Source of the DNA: Rhizobium sp. L43
Lineage (GTDB): Bacteria; Pseudomonadota; Alphaproteobacteria; Rhizobiales; Rhizobiaceae
Reading direction: 5' to 3'
NCBI RefSeq assembly: GCF_002531725.1
Contig: NZ_NWSQ01000007.1
Span: forward strand, 1-64,000
DNA length: 64,000 nt
The position numbers and the translations under genes are program-made. Shown here piece by piece: positions 34,365 to 43,250 of this stretch; within the stretch, counting starts at the first letter, position 1; each line of letters starts with the position of its first letter. The notes under the pieces are model-generated. The model was not told where the DNA came from and ran no database searches. It was given only the letters and a program-made list of their open reading frames with translations.

Positions 34365-35243
34365 TTACTCGGCGGCGGCCGCGAGCTTGTCCTGCGTCCT
34401 GGTGTCGAAATCGCTGGCGTCGTGGCGTTCGTGCAACTGGCTTGCGGGCTCGCCGGAGAGGCGGTTGACCATCCGGCCGCGCTGTACGGCCGGCCTGTTG
34501 TGAATGGCGTCTGCCCAGCGCAGCACGTTCTTGTAGTCCTCGACCTGCAGAAACTCGGCCGCGCCGTAGGTCCAGCCCTTCACCAATCCGCCGTACCAGG
34601 GCCAGACGGCAATATCGGCAATCGTATAGTCGTTGCCTGCCAGATACTCGCTTTCGGCAAGGCGGCGATCGAGCACGTCGAGCTGACGCTTCACCTCCAT
34701 GGCGAAGCGGTCGATCGCATATTCGATCTTCGTTGGCGCATAGGCGTAGAAATGGCCGAAACCGCCGCCGAGATAAGGCGCGCTTCCCATCTGCCAGAAC
34801 AGCCAGGACAGGCATTCGGCGCGAGCGGCCGGCCCGGTCGGCAGGAAGGCGCCGAACTTTTCTGCGAGATAGGTCAGGATAGCGCCGGACTCGAAGACAC
34901 GGATCGGCTTCGGACCGCTGCGATCCATCAGCGCCGGGATCTTGGAATTGGGATTGACCGCGACGAAGCCGCTTCCGAACTGGTCGCCATCGCCGATCTT
35001 GATCAGCCAGGCATCATATTCGGCGCCACTATGGCCAAGCGCCAGCAGTTCCTCGAGCATGATCGTGACCTTCTGGCCGTTCGGGGTGCCGAGCGAATAG
35101 AGCTGCAGCGGATGGCGGCCGATCGGAAGCTCCTTGTCATGCGTCGGTCCTGATATCGGACGGTTGATGCTGGCGAATTGGCCGCCATTTGCCTTGTTCC
35201 AGGTCCAGACCTTCGGGGGTGTATAATCGGGAGAACCGCTCAT
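34365..35243 (-). CDS. yghU: Glutathione-dependent disulfide-bond oxidoreductase, YghU-like
   Basis: 292-residue member of the nu-class glutathione-transferase family. The start YTPPKVWTWNKANGGQFASI, with INRPISGPTHDKELP, is diagnostic of YghU/YfcG relatives. The thioredoxin-fold half has LYSLGTPNGQKVTIMLEELL and NPNSKIPALMDRSG with the glutathione-contact VFESGAIL. The helical half follows (CLSWLFWQMGSAPYLGGGFG). It reduces disulfides of small thiols in the cytoplasm. Convergent with the peptide ABC operon. Confidence 0.9.
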   Translation of the reverse strand: MSGSPDYTPPKVWTWNKANGGQFASINRPISGPTHDKELPIGRHPLQLYSLGTPNGQKVTIMLEELLALGHSGAEYDAWLIKIGDGDQFGSGFVAVNPNSKIPALMDRSGPKPIRVFESGAILTYLAEKFGAFLPTGPAARAECLSWLFWQMGSAPYLGGGFGHFYAYAPTKIEYAIDRFAMEVKRQLDVLDRRLAESEYLAGNDYTIADIAVWPWYGGLVKGWTYGAAEFLQVEDYKNVLRWADAIHNRPAVQRGRMVNRLSGEPASQLHERHDASDFDTRTQDKLAAAAE

Positions 35244-35434
35244 CTTTCAAACTCCTGGGATTGGTCAGACAGAGTGCGGCGCAGGTTGGGGTTGCCGCAT
35301 TTTTCCTGACATAGCAGAGGCGATGAGGTTTTGTCACAGGTGTCGGCGCGGTTTCACGCAATCGTCAGAGTGTTAGCTAAGCCTATGCTCTATCCCCATA
35401 TTCGGTTGCCGCCACGATTGTTGGACCATCACGG

Positions 35435-36280
35435 TTAGCCGCCGGTTTCCGCGAGGATCTCGTCCAACTGGCCGACGAGCACACGGCTGCCCTCCACGTC
35501 ATCAGCCATCTTGGAGAAGACCTCCGCCATGCCGCGGAAGATGGTCGCGGCCGGATCATCTTCTCCAAGAAAATCGGCAATCTCCTGCATTTCGGCGACC
35601 CATCGATAGGCTTTCGGGTACATGTCGGGAATGGATTTCGACAGTTTGCGGTCGACGTCCGGAAGGCTTTCGGAGAGTTCGGCCTTCAAGCTTTGGGCGG
35701 CACCTGACCGCGATGCCGCAAGCAGCATGGCGGTGCCGAGGCCGATAATTCCCTTGTTGATGCCGGCATAACACATCTTCAGCGCCGAGGCCGCGCCGAG
35801 CGGCCCATCGAGCCGGCGGACCCGCAAGCCGTGATTTTCGAGCAGCCTGCTCCGCTCCGCGCTATCGCCACTGACGTAAATGGTCGGACCTGATTTGCCG
35901 GGGACCGGCGGCCCGCCGATAATCGCACCATCGAGCACCTCGACGCCGCTGCCTTCGAAGCGTGCCGCCAAAGCCTGCATGGTTTTCGGCGCAATCGCAT
36001 TGAGGTCGACGAAGGGCGGCGGCGCCGGCATCATGGACGATATGTCCGCGACGAGTTGGGCGACGTTGATCGCTTCCGCCGGCGGAACGATCGACAGGAT
36101 CAGCTCGGCCTTCGCCAGTTCCTGGCGGCCAACCGGCACCATACCGGCCGCCTTTGCCCGCGTAATCGTCCGCTCGCTCCTGCCGTCGAGATTGGTCAGC
36201 ACCGTGGCGCCATGATCGATCAGCCGTCTGGCGACAGCGCTTCCCATCGCGCCCGATCCAATAATTGCAATATTCGGCAT
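35435..36280 (-). CDS. NAD(P)-dependent dehydrogenase, 3-hydroxyisobutyrate/6-phosphogluconate-like (DUF1932)
   Basis: 281-residue beta-hydroxyacid dehydrogenase-like protein. The Rossmann start MPNIAIIGSGAMGSAVARRL has GxGxxG. The substrate-site motif is DGAIIGGPPVPGKSGPTIYV and the catalytic-Lys region GPLGAASALKMCYAGINKGI. The C-terminal DUF1932 helical domain follows (VDRKLSKSIPDMYPKAYRWV). The start at 36280 places the Rossmann motif at residue 8; ATG 36406 would add 42 unsupported residues. A monocistronic gene, substrate unknown. Confidence 0.85.
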   Translation of the reverse strand: MPNIAIIGSGAMGSAVARRLIDHGATVLTNLDGRSERTITRAKAAGMVPVGRQELAKAELILSIVPPAEAINVAQLVADISSMMPAPPPFVDLNAIAPKTMQALAARFEGSGVEVLDGAIIGGPPVPGKSGPTIYVSGDSAERSRLLENHGLRVRRLDGPLGAASALKMCYAGINKGIIGLGTAMLLAASRSGAAQSLKAELSESLPDVDRKLSKSIPDMYPKAYRWVAEMQEIADFLGEDDPAATIFRGMAEVFSKMADDVEGSRVLVGQLDEILAETGG

Positions 36281-36495
36281 CTGAACCTCGAGGATTGACG
36301 ACGTCCCGTTAAAGCTATTGCCGACGGCCATGCCGTCAACTGCGACGATCCGCCTCGAGGCTTTCCTGAGATGGCTGCTTCCTGCGCGCCGGCGTTGCGA
36401 AGTCACGGCATTTCTGCTTGATATCGGTCAAAGCGTGGACGGGCGACGGCGGGTACAATCGGTACGACCCTTCGTATTCGGGGATATTGAATTCA

Positions 36496-36963
36496 ATGTA
36501 TCGGACGATCATCTGCGGGATCGGCATGGGTTCCCGGCAAACGGCAAACCGTCTTCTGCGCCGGGCTGCAGCACTTGTGGACGAGGGCGGAAGCATAGTC
36601 GTCACGCACGTCATCGAGAATATCCCGCATCGTCACCTGACGGAGCTTCCCGAGGTATTCGAAACGACCGCCATCGTCGACGCCGAAAAGAAACTGGCAG
36701 CCCTCTGCAAGGAACTCGGGGTTCCGGCGAGGATCGAGGTCCGTATCGGCGTCGCCGCCTCCGCGCTCGTCGCAATCGCCAGGGAGACGTCGGCCGATCT
36801 CATCCTGCTGTCATCGCATGTGAGCGATATCACCGATTATGTCTTTTCCTCGATCGTCGAGAAGGTCGTACGTCACGCCGGATGCTCGGTTCTCATCGAC
36901 CGGCGACCCGATCACGCCGACAAAGACGCAGCACCCCAGGCGGAAGACACGGCGCCGCTCTGA
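36496..36963 (+). CDS. Universal stress protein (UspA family)
   Basis: 155 residues. The Usp fold starts MYRTIICGIGMGSRQTANRL and ends with the ATP-loop-like VVRHAGCSVLIDRRP; a middle block SADLILLSSHVSDITDYVFS matches the G-2X-G-9X-G(S/T) area, although here the first Gly is replaced (SSHVSD). ATP binding is therefore uncertain. The start at 36496 is chosen by family length; ATG 36418 adds unrelated residues. It precedes a chaperone pair on the same strand, which suits a stress-response context. Confidence 0.82.
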   Translation: MYRTIICGIGMGSRQTANRLLRRAAALVDEGGSIVVTHVIENIPHRHLTELPEVFETTAIVDAEKKLAALCKELGVPARIEVRIGVAASALVAIARETSADLILLSSHVSDITDYVFSSIVEKVVRHAGCSVLIDRRPDHADKDAAPQAEDTAPL

Positions 36964-37056
36964 CCTTCCGCCGCCTCCCCTCCCCGGCGGCGGCCTGAGA
37001 ACCTATATCTTTCCCAAGCCAACCGGCAGTATCGACTGCCTTGACCGGAGATATGC

Positions 37057-37971
37057 ATGAGCCAGGATCCCTATGAGCTTCTGGGCGTGAAACGGGACGC
37101 GTCGCCAAAGGATATTCAAAGCGCCTTCCGTAAACTTGCCAAGAAACTGCACCCCGACCTCAACCCCGGCGACAGACACGCCGAGGAACGGTTCAAGGAA
37201 ATTTCGACCGCCTACGAGATCTTGAGCGATGAGGAAAAACGCGGCCGCTTCGATCGCGGCGAGATCGACATGACAGGCGCCGAACGGGCGCAGCGCAGCT
37301 ACTATCGCGACTATGCCTCGGCGAGCGGTGCCGATAGTCCTTACCACAACAGTTCCGGATTTGCCGATTTCGGCGGTGCCGGCGATTCCTTTGCGAATTT
37401 CTTTTCGCGCCGCGCCGGCAGCGGCAGGATGCGCAGTCCCGGCCAGGACCGGCGCTTCTCGTTGGAGGTCGACTTTCTCGAGGCCGTCAACGGCACCAGG
37501 ACCGAGATCAAGCTGCCGGGCGGGCCGCAGCTCGATGTGCAGATCCCGCCCGGAACTCGCGACGGCCAGACCCTGCGGCTGCGCGGCAAGGGCGAGCCGG
37601 GCATCGGCGGCGGGCCGCCGGGCGATGCGCTCATCGAAATCCGCGTGAGCCCTCATCGCTTCTTCACCCGCGACGGCGACGACATCCGCTTGGAACTGCC
37701 GATTTCGCTCAGCGAAGCCGTGCTCGGCGGCAAGGTTCGGGCGCCGACACCTTCGGGACCGGTCAACCTGACACTGCCCCCGCACTCGAATACGGGAAAG
37801 GTCCTGCGTCTCAAGGGCAAGGGTGCTGCCAAACGCGGCGGCGGGTGCGGCGACGTCTATGTCTCTTTGAAGATCGTGCTGCCCGACAATCCCGACGACC
37901 GGCTGACGTCCCTGGTGAAGGAATGGGCGACGGCAAATTCACACGATCCGAGGAAGAACATGGAGACCTGA
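37057..37971 (+). CDS. cbpA: DnaJ-class co-chaperone CbpA-like
   Basis: 304-residue Hsp40. The N-terminal J domain has the HPD motif (LAKKLHPDLNPGDRHAEERF) at about residue 34 and ends ILSDEEKRGRFDRGE. A Gly/Phe-rich linker (SSGFADFGGAGDSFANFF) and two beta-barrel substrate domains (QDRRFSLEVDFLEAVNGTRT, PHRFFTRDGDDIRLELPISL) follow; there is no zinc finger, which is the CbpA layout. It stimulates DnaK. The inhibitor-like CbpM gene starts 2 bases after the stop, so both are co-expressed. Confidence 0.92.
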   Translation: MSQDPYELLGVKRDASPKDIQSAFRKLAKKLHPDLNPGDRHAEERFKEISTAYEILSDEEKRGRFDRGEIDMTGAERAQRSYYRDYASASGADSPYHNSSGFADFGGAGDSFANFFSRRAGSGRMRSPGQDRRFSLEVDFLEAVNGTRTEIKLPGGPQLDVQIPPGTRDGQTLRLRGKGEPGIGGGPPGDALIEIRVSPHRFFTRDGDDIRLELPISLSEAVLGGKVRAPTPSGPVNLTLPPHSNTGKVLRLKGKGAAKRGGGCGDVYVSLKIVLPDNPDDRLTSLVKEWATANSHDPRKNMET

Positions 37972-37973
37972 TC

Positions 37974-38297
37974 ATGGATGATCTCGAATTCCGTCTTTAT
38001 CTGAAAATCGATGTCGCCCAGCTCGACCGCTGGATCGAACAGGGCTGGCTGATCCCCGAGACGTCAGGCGGGCAACGGCAGTTTCGCGACGCCGATGTCG
38101 CCCGTGCCCGGCTGATCCTGGACCTCATGGGAAACATGGGCGTCAACGAAGCCGGCGTCGATATCGTCATGGAGCTGGTGGACGAGTTGCACGGCCTGCG
38201 GGGAACGATGGGCAAGTTGATGACCGCCATCGGCAGGCAGGAGCAGGATGTTCAGCGCCGGCTGTTCGAGAGCCTCGAAGACATCAACCGGCATTAG
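37974..38297 (+). CDS. cbpM: Chaperone modulator CbpM-like
   Basis: 107-residue MerR-like helical protein that in E. coli binds the J domain of CbpA and inhibits it. The N-terminal helix-turn-helix-like part (LYLKIDVAQLDRWIEQGWLI, GQRQFRDADVARARLILDLM) is followed by a C-terminal helix (VDELHGLRGTMGKLMTAIGR). The ATG at 37974 is 2 bases after the cbpA stop, and this tight linkage supports the assignment. Confidence 0.87.
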   Translation: MDDLEFRLYLKIDVAQLDRWIEQGWLIPETSGGQRQFRDADVARARLILDLMGNMGVNEAGVDIVMELVDELHGLRGTMGKLMTAIGRQEQDVQRRLFESLEDINRH

Positions 38298-38333
38298 ACT
38301 AAACGATCGGCCGGATGCCTTCGGATATTCGCC

Positions 38334-39263
38334 TCAGGTGGTGAACCAGTAGCGGACGATGTGGAAGAACAGCGGCGCGGCGAAGGTGATGGAATCCAGG
38401 CGGTCGAGCACGCCGCCATGTCCCTCGATCACATAGCCCCAATCCTTGGCGTTGAGATCGCGTTTGATCGCCGAGAGCACGAAGCCGCCGAAGAAGCCCG
38501 CGACGACGATGACCGTGCTGATGGCCGCCGCCTGCAGCGGCGAGAACGGCGTCAGGCGATAGAGCAGCGTTCCCACGAGGATGGCCGAGGCGCCGCCGCC
38601 GAACAGGCCTTCGAGTGTTTTCGAGGGGCTGATGTTCGGCGAGAAGCGGTGTTTTCCCAGGAGCTTGCCCCAGACATACTGGAAGACGTCGCTGAGCTGC
38701 ACGACGATGACCAGATAGACGAGAAGAAGTGCCGAGGGCGTGCCTGTCTGCAGCATGAGCAGTGCGGGGGCATGGCTGATCGAATAGACCGTCAGCATCA
38801 AGCCCCATTGCACCCTGGCGCTGCGCGCCAGGAATTCGTTGACATCGCCCGTCAGGGTCGCCACCGCCGGCAGGATCAGGAAGGCATAGACAGGGATGAA
38901 GATCGCAAAGAGGCCGTACCACGCCGTCCCGAGCAACAGGTAGTGAAGCGGCAGGACCGCGAAGAAGGACAGAAACAGTGCCAGATGATCGCCGCGCCGC
39001 GATGGTGTCAGCGTCCAGAACTCGCGAAGCGCCATGAACGATAGGAACGCGAACAGGATGACCGTCGCCGTATCGCCGAGCAGGAGCGCGCCGCCGAATA
39101 CCGCGACCATGATCCACCAGGAGCGGATACGGGCGTTGAGGTTGTGCACGGTAGCGACGGAGCCGGGCTCGGTTGCGCGCCGCTGAAGGATGAAGCCGAT
39201 GGCCGAGGCGACGGCCAGCAGGCCGAGGATCGCGGCAAGCACGATGGAGAAAAGACTGGTCAT
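38334..39263 (-). CDS. Phosphatidate cytidylyltransferase-like (CdsA family, YnbB-type)
   Basis: 309-residue integral membrane protein with eight or more helices. The C-terminal CdsA signature is clear: SAIKRDLNAKDWGYVIEGHG followed by GVLDRLDS, with the Asp and His that bind magnesium. It converts phosphatidic acid and CTP to CDP-diacylglycerol. It is the last gene of a three-gene operon (CDP-alcohol transferase, acyltransferase, this gene) with 4-base overlaps. As an accessory copy it resembles E. coli ynbB, which lies beside ynbA. Confidence 0.9.
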   Translation of the reverse strand: MTSLFSIVLAAILGLLAVASAIGFILQRRATEPGSVATVHNLNARIRSWWIMVAVFGGALLLGDTATVILFAFLSFMALREFWTLTPSRRGDHLALFLSFFAVLPLHYLLLGTAWYGLFAIFIPVYAFLILPAVATLTGDVNEFLARSARVQWGLMLTVYSISHAPALLMLQTGTPSALLLVYLVIVVQLSDVFQYVWGKLLGKHRFSPNISPSKTLEGLFGGGASAILVGTLLYRLTPFSPLQAAAISTVIVVAGFFGGFVLSAIKRDLNAKDWGYVIEGHGGVLDRLDSITFAAPLFFHIVRYWFTT

Positions 39264-39880
39264 GCGACTGGCCCTCCATCGGCGAGCTCGATGACAGCGG
39301 CCCGGGCGCGGGCCAGGAACGCGCCCTTTTCCTCGCCCGGTTCGACCCGCAGCGGCTTGCCGAACCGCGCCGTGCAGGTGATCGGGACGATGAGCCAGCT
39401 TCCCTTCGGCAGGATGCGCTGGAGGTTGTCGAGATGGATCGGCACGAGATCCACGTCGGGGAAACGACAGGCAAGGCGATAGATGCCGCTGCGGAACGGG
39501 GCGATCTCATCGTTGGCGCTTCTCGTCCCTTCCGGGAAGATCAGGACGGAGCGCCCCTCCTCGAGCAGGCGCTCGACCGGCGCCAGCGGATTGCTGTCGG
39601 GCAGAGGCTTGCGGTCTATCAGGACGGCGCGCAGGCCTTTTTCGGCGATGAAACGGCGCAAGGCGCTCGTTCCCCAATAGTCGCGCGCCGCAACCGGATG
39701 GGTCAGCCGCCGCACCGGCCACGGCAGGGCGGCCATCACAGCGACGGTATCGACATGGCTGTTGTGATTGGCGAAATAGATGCGCCGGCGGGGGTCGGGC
39801 GCACAGCCCCGCCACTCGCTTCGGGCGCCGACCAGGATGCGGACGATGAGCACGAGAAGGCGACGGATGAGCGCGATCAT
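39260..39880 (-). CDS. 1-acyl-sn-glycerol-3-phosphate acyltransferase-like (PlsC family)
   Basis: 206 residues. An N-terminal hydrophobic segment (IALIRRLLVLIVRILVG) is followed by the acyltransferase motifs: NHNSHVDT (NHX4D-type active site), FPEGTRS (substrate-binding motif III) and VPIHLDN. It makes phosphatidic acid at the inner membrane. The ATG at 39880 overlaps the upstream stop (ATGA) and its own stop overlaps the cdsA-like start, so all three proteins are made together. Confidence 0.88.
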   Translation of the reverse strand: MIALIRRLLVLIVRILVGARSEWRGCAPDPRRRIYFANHNSHVDTVAVMAALPWPVRRLTHPVAARDYWGTSALRRFIAEKGLRAVLIDRKPLPDSNPLAPVERLLEEGRSVLIFPEGTRSANDEIAPFRSGIYRLACRFPDVDLVPIHLDNLQRILPKGSWLIVPITCTARFGKPLRVEPGEEKGAFLARARAAVIELADGGPVA

Positions 39881-40506
39881 AATCTCTCCAGCGAGCGGGC
39901 AAGTCTTATCGTGCGCGTGGTGCAGGTGACGAGGCTGCCGGCCGCGATGATGGCGGAGGCAAGCAGCAGAGACCAACGGCTGGCCGATATCAACGTCTCC
40001 AAGCTCTGGGCGAGAAGGCCTGCCGTCAACACTGCCATGCGGCGCTGCTTGGCCATGATGCCGCTGAAGTCCTGGGGAAGACCGACCGCTCCGCCGAAGA
40101 CCCTGATATAGGCGGTGAGCGCGGCGAGCAGCGCACCCAGCCAGCCGAGCCAGGCAAGGCCGCAGCCATAGCCGGCCGCGACAAGAAGCAGGCTATCGGC
40201 GAGCCGGTCGGGGAATTCATTGTAGATCGGTCCGCTCTTGGTTTTCTTGCCGCCTTCGATCGCGACCATCCCGTCCAGCAGATTGCAGACGAGCCGCAAC
40301 TGCACTGATATCGCGGCGCAGACCATCGCGATCGGATGTGCCGTGAGCAGGATGAGTGCCGCGCCGATGCCGGCAAACAGGATCGAGAAAAGGGAAATGC
40401 TGTTTGGCGTGACGCCGGTGCGCGCCAGCCACGCACTCAAGCCGATCGCCCAGGACGACGACCGGCTCGCGATCGGTCGCCGCGAGGCGTCCTCTTCTTC
40501 ACCCAT
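39877..40506 (-). CDS. CDP-alcohol phosphatidyltransferase-like, YnbA-type variant motif
   Basis: 209-residue membrane protein. The family motif D-x2-DG-x2-AR-x8-G-x3-D-x3-D can be aligned as NLLDGMVAIEGGKKTKSGPI then YNEFPDRLAD: the spacing is exact, but the first and third Asp are Asn and the Arg is Ile. As I recall it, E. coli YnbA has the same two Asn. It would transfer phosphatidyl from CDP-diacylglycerol to an unknown alcohol, if active. The ATG at 40506 is chosen from family length; a long upstream extension is unsupported. First gene of the lipid operon. Confidence 0.8.
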   Translation of the reverse strand: MGEEEDASRRPIASRSSSWAIGLSAWLARTGVTPNSISLFSILFAGIGAALILLTAHPIAMVCAAISVQLRLVCNLLDGMVAIEGGKKTKSGPIYNEFPDRLADSLLLVAAGYGCGLAWLGWLGALLAALTAYIRVFGGAVGLPQDFSGIMAKQRRMAVLTAGLLAQSLETLISASRWSLLLASAIIAAGSLVTCTTRTIRLARSLERL

Positions 40507-40842
40507 TTCCGTTTCCCCAACCCCTATCCTCCTTGCATAGCCTGCCAATGTCGTCGCGCCAAGCCGTAACGCCCTGTATATTCGGCCCAGGATCTGTCGC
40601 GCTGACGCGCAAAGAGCGCTTTTTGAAATCGAGCCTCGACCGCAGCAGAAACCGGCGGCGTAGCGCGCCATGCCGCGTCCTTTCATCCAAGCCGTGACGC
40701 TATACGAGATTGGAAAAATCGGCTGAAGAAGACCGGGCGCAATGGACCGTGCAGCCTGATTTTCAAGCCCGTTCGCCGCTTGACACATTTTTAGGCGCTA
40801 CTATGATTTTTGAACCAAATGGTAAAAAAGGGGGAACAATCG
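40507..40842. other. Divergent intergenic region
   Basis: 336 bases between the lipid operon (minus strand) and the BMP operon (plus strand). It contains the promoter at 40780-40807. No gene is supported here. Confidence 0.5.
40780..40807 (+). promoter_or_regulatory. Sigma-70-type promoter of the BMP operon
   Basis: TTGACA (40780-40785) and TATGAT (40802-40807) with a 16-base spacer, 35 bases before the start of the binding-protein gene. The -35 box is the perfect consensus. Confidence 0.7.
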
Positions 40843-41829
40843 ATGACCAAAGACATCCTGATTTCACGCCGGACAGTGATCGCGTCGGGCATTGCGTTGG
40901 GCGTCAGCAGCTTCGCCCCGCTGGCAAGGGCGGCTGCGCCGCTGAAGGTTGCCGGCATTCATGCGTCGCCGGTCGAGAATGCCTGGAACTCCTGTCTGCA
41001 CAAGGCCTTGCAGGACGCGGCCAAGGAAGGCGTGATCGAATATGTCTTCTCCGAAGGCGTCTCCGGCACCGATTATCCGCGCGCCATGCGCGAATATGCC
41101 GAACAGGGCAATAAGCTGATCATCGGCGAGGCCTATGCGGTGGAGAAAGAGGCCCGGCAGGTCGCGGCTGACTATCCTGACACCGCTTTCGTGCTGGGTT
41201 CGAGCGGCGAGCAGACCGGCGACAATTTCGGCGTCTTCGGCACCTGGAACCATGACGGCGCCTATCTCGCCGGCATGCTGGCGGGCAAGATGACCAAGTC
41301 GAATGTCGTCGGTTCGGTCGGCGCCATTCCGATCCCCGAGGTCAACATGCTGATCAATGCGTTCGCAGCCGGCGTCAAGGCGGTCAATCCCGATGCAAAA
41401 CACCTCGTCTCCTTCATCGGCACCTTCTTCGATCCGCCGAAGGCCCGTGAAGCCGGTCTTGCTCAGATCGACGCCGGCGCCGACATCCTGTTCGGCGAGC
41501 GCATCGGCACGGCCGATGCCGCCAAGGAGCGCGGCATCAAGTCGGTCGGCTCGCTGATCGACTATACGCCACGTTATCCCGATACGGTGTTTGCCAACGC
41601 CATGTGGTACTTCCGCCCAATCCTGGACGCTGCGATCGCGGATGTCGCTGCCGGAAAGCCGGTCGGCAGGAACTACACGTCCTACGGCCTGATGAAGGAA
41701 GGTGGCAGCGATATCGTCTTCGTGAAGGGCGTGGCGCCCGCCGAGGCTGAGGCTGCGATGGAAGCCAAGCGGGCGGAGATCAAGGCCGGCACCTTCGAAG
41801 TTCCGAAGATGATGGACGAGCCGAAGTAA
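40843..41829 (+). CDS. BMP-family ABC substrate-binding protein
   Basis: 328-residue periplasmic binding protein of the Bmp/Med (PnrA-like) type, usually for nucleosides or related bases. The signal starts with ISRRTVIASG (twin-Arg-like) and ends at ARAA. The body has GEAYAVEKEARQVAADYPDT, FGVFGTWNHDGAYLAGMLAG and DILFGERIGTADAAKERGIK. GGGGG lies upstream of ATG 40843; ATG 40810 is less likely. First gene of a six-gene operon with amidase, ATPase, two permeases and a deaminase. Confidence 0.9.
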   Translation: MTKDILISRRTVIASGIALGVSSFAPLARAAAPLKVAGIHASPVENAWNSCLHKALQDAAKEGVIEYVFSEGVSGTDYPRAMREYAEQGNKLIIGEAYAVEKEARQVAADYPDTAFVLGSSGEQTGDNFGVFGTWNHDGAYLAGMLAGKMTKSNVVGSVGAIPIPEVNMLINAFAAGVKAVNPDAKHLVSFIGTFFDPPKAREAGLAQIDAGADILFGERIGTADAAKERGIKSVGSLIDYTPRYPDTVFANAMWYFRPILDAAIADVAAGKPVGRNYTSYGLMKEGGSDIVFVKGVAPAEAEAAMEAKRAEIKAGTFEVPKMMDEPK

Positions 41830-41837
41830 TCCGGCTC

Positions 41838-43250
41838 ATGCAAGGTGATGCGACGGATCTGGCGGCGGCGATCAGGCATGGCAGCCTGAGCGCTGCGGAG
41901 GCGATGCAGGCTTCCATCGATGCGGCTGCGCGGCAGGAGCCGCTCGGCGCCATCGCCTATCTCGATGCAGCGATGGGTCTTGCTTCGGCGGACGACAGTG
42001 ACAGAGAACGGCGGAGCGAACCTGATCGCTTTGCCACGCGGGCCTTTGCCGGTGTGCCGACCTTGGCGAAGGATCTTGGCGGCCCCTTCGCCGGGCTGCC
42101 GGTGACGGCCGGTTCCTGCCTGCTCGAGAGAAAAGGTGGCGCAGCGGATTCCGATCTCGCTTCCCGTTTCCGCGATGCCGGCTTCTGTCTGTTCGGCCTG
42201 ACGACGAGCCCGGAATTCGGCCTGTCGCTCGCCAGCGAACCGGCGATCGGGCCGCTCTGTCGCAATCCGCTCGATCCGGCGCGGACCGCTGGCGGCTCCT
42301 CCGGCGGTGCGGCGGCAGCAGTTGCCGCCGGGATCGTCGCCATTGCGCATGCCACCGATGCCGGCGGTTCGATCCGTGTGCCCGCCGCCTGCTGCGGCCT
42401 CGTCGGAATGAAGCCGACGCGCGGCGCCATCCCGGGTGGGCCATCCTTCGGCAACCACCTCGCCGGGATCGCGAGCGAACTGGCGGTCTGCCGGTCGGTG
42501 CGGGATACGGCGCTGATATTCGGTAGCCTGAGCGGCAATTCACGAGGTCCCTTTGCGGATCCCTACCCTGTCGATATCGACAACGGCCGTTTGCGGATCG
42601 GCTTCTTGACCGATACCGGTCCGGCCTATCCGACCGAGGCGGATCGGCTCGCGGCCGTCGAGGATGCGGCGCGTGCGCTCGAAAGCGACGGACACGAGAT
42701 CGTTCCGCTGGCCTGGGCCGAGTTTGAATGGAGCGTCGCCGCCAGCGGCCGCGCCTTTGCCGATATCATCTCCGTCAATCTCGCGGCGCTCATCGAGGCG
42801 GCGGCTCTTGATGAAAGCAGGGCCGAGCCTCTGACGCAGGCTTTTGCTGCGCGCGGACGAGGGCTTGCGGTCACATCGCTGTGGAACACGCTGAACGAGG
42901 CCGTCCTGGTGAGCCATAAGCTCTGGACGCTGTTCGACAGGATCGATTGCATCCTCATGCCGATGCTGTCTTCCGCGCCTCTTGCGATCGGCTCCTTTCC
43001 GTCCGATCATGCCGACACGGATCTGCATCTCGAGCGGATGACGGCATTTGCGCCGCTTGCCTGCCTCGCCAATATTTCGGGTTTTCCTGCTTTGACGCTG
43101 CCTTTCGGACAGGATGAGCACGCCCTGCCGCTGCCGGTGCAGATCATGGCGCCGATGGGTCACGAACCGCGTCTCCTGTCGCTTGCCGCACGCCTGGAGG
43201 CCGAGGGGCGGTGGCAGCACCGTTTTCCCGTCGCAGGACTGCCGTCATGA
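41838..43250 (+). CDS. Amidase-signature family amidase
   Basis: 470-residue amidase. The Ser-cisSer-Lys triad is visible: Lys in VPTLAKDLGG, cis-Ser in the AGGSSGGAAAAVAAG stretch, and nucleophile Ser in ATDAGGSIRVPAACCGLVGM. It hydrolyses an amide to acid and ammonia in the cytoplasm. It starts 8 bases after the binding-protein gene and overlaps the ATPase start by 4 bases, so the substrate is probably what the importer brings in. Exact substrate unknown. Confidence 0.9.
   Translation: MQGDATDLAAAIRHGSLSAAEAMQASIDAAARQEPLGAIAYLDAAMGLASADDSDRERRSEPDRFATRAFAGVPTLAKDLGGPFAGLPVTAGSCLLERKGGAADSDLASRFRDAGFCLFGLTTSPEFGLSLASEPAIGPLCRNPLDPARTAGGSSGGAAAAVAAGIVAIAHATDAGGSIRVPAACCGLVGMKPTRGAIPGGPSFGNHLAGIASELAVCRSVRDTALIFGSLSGNSRGPFADPYPVDIDNGRLRIGFLTDTGPAYPTEADRLAAVEDAARALESDGHEIVPLAWAEFEWSVAASGRAFADIISVNLAALIEAAALDESRAEPLTQAFAARGRGLAVTSLWNTLNEAVLVSHKLWTLFDRIDCILMPMLSSAPLAIGSFPSDHADTDLHLERMTAFAPLACLANISGFPALTLPFGQDEHALPLPVQIMAPMGHEPRLLSLAARLEAEGRWQHRFPVAGLPS

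Noticed and set aside
43211..43247. Earlier start for the BMP-type ATPase gene
   Set aside because: The ATGA overlap at 43247 and the family N-terminus support the later start.
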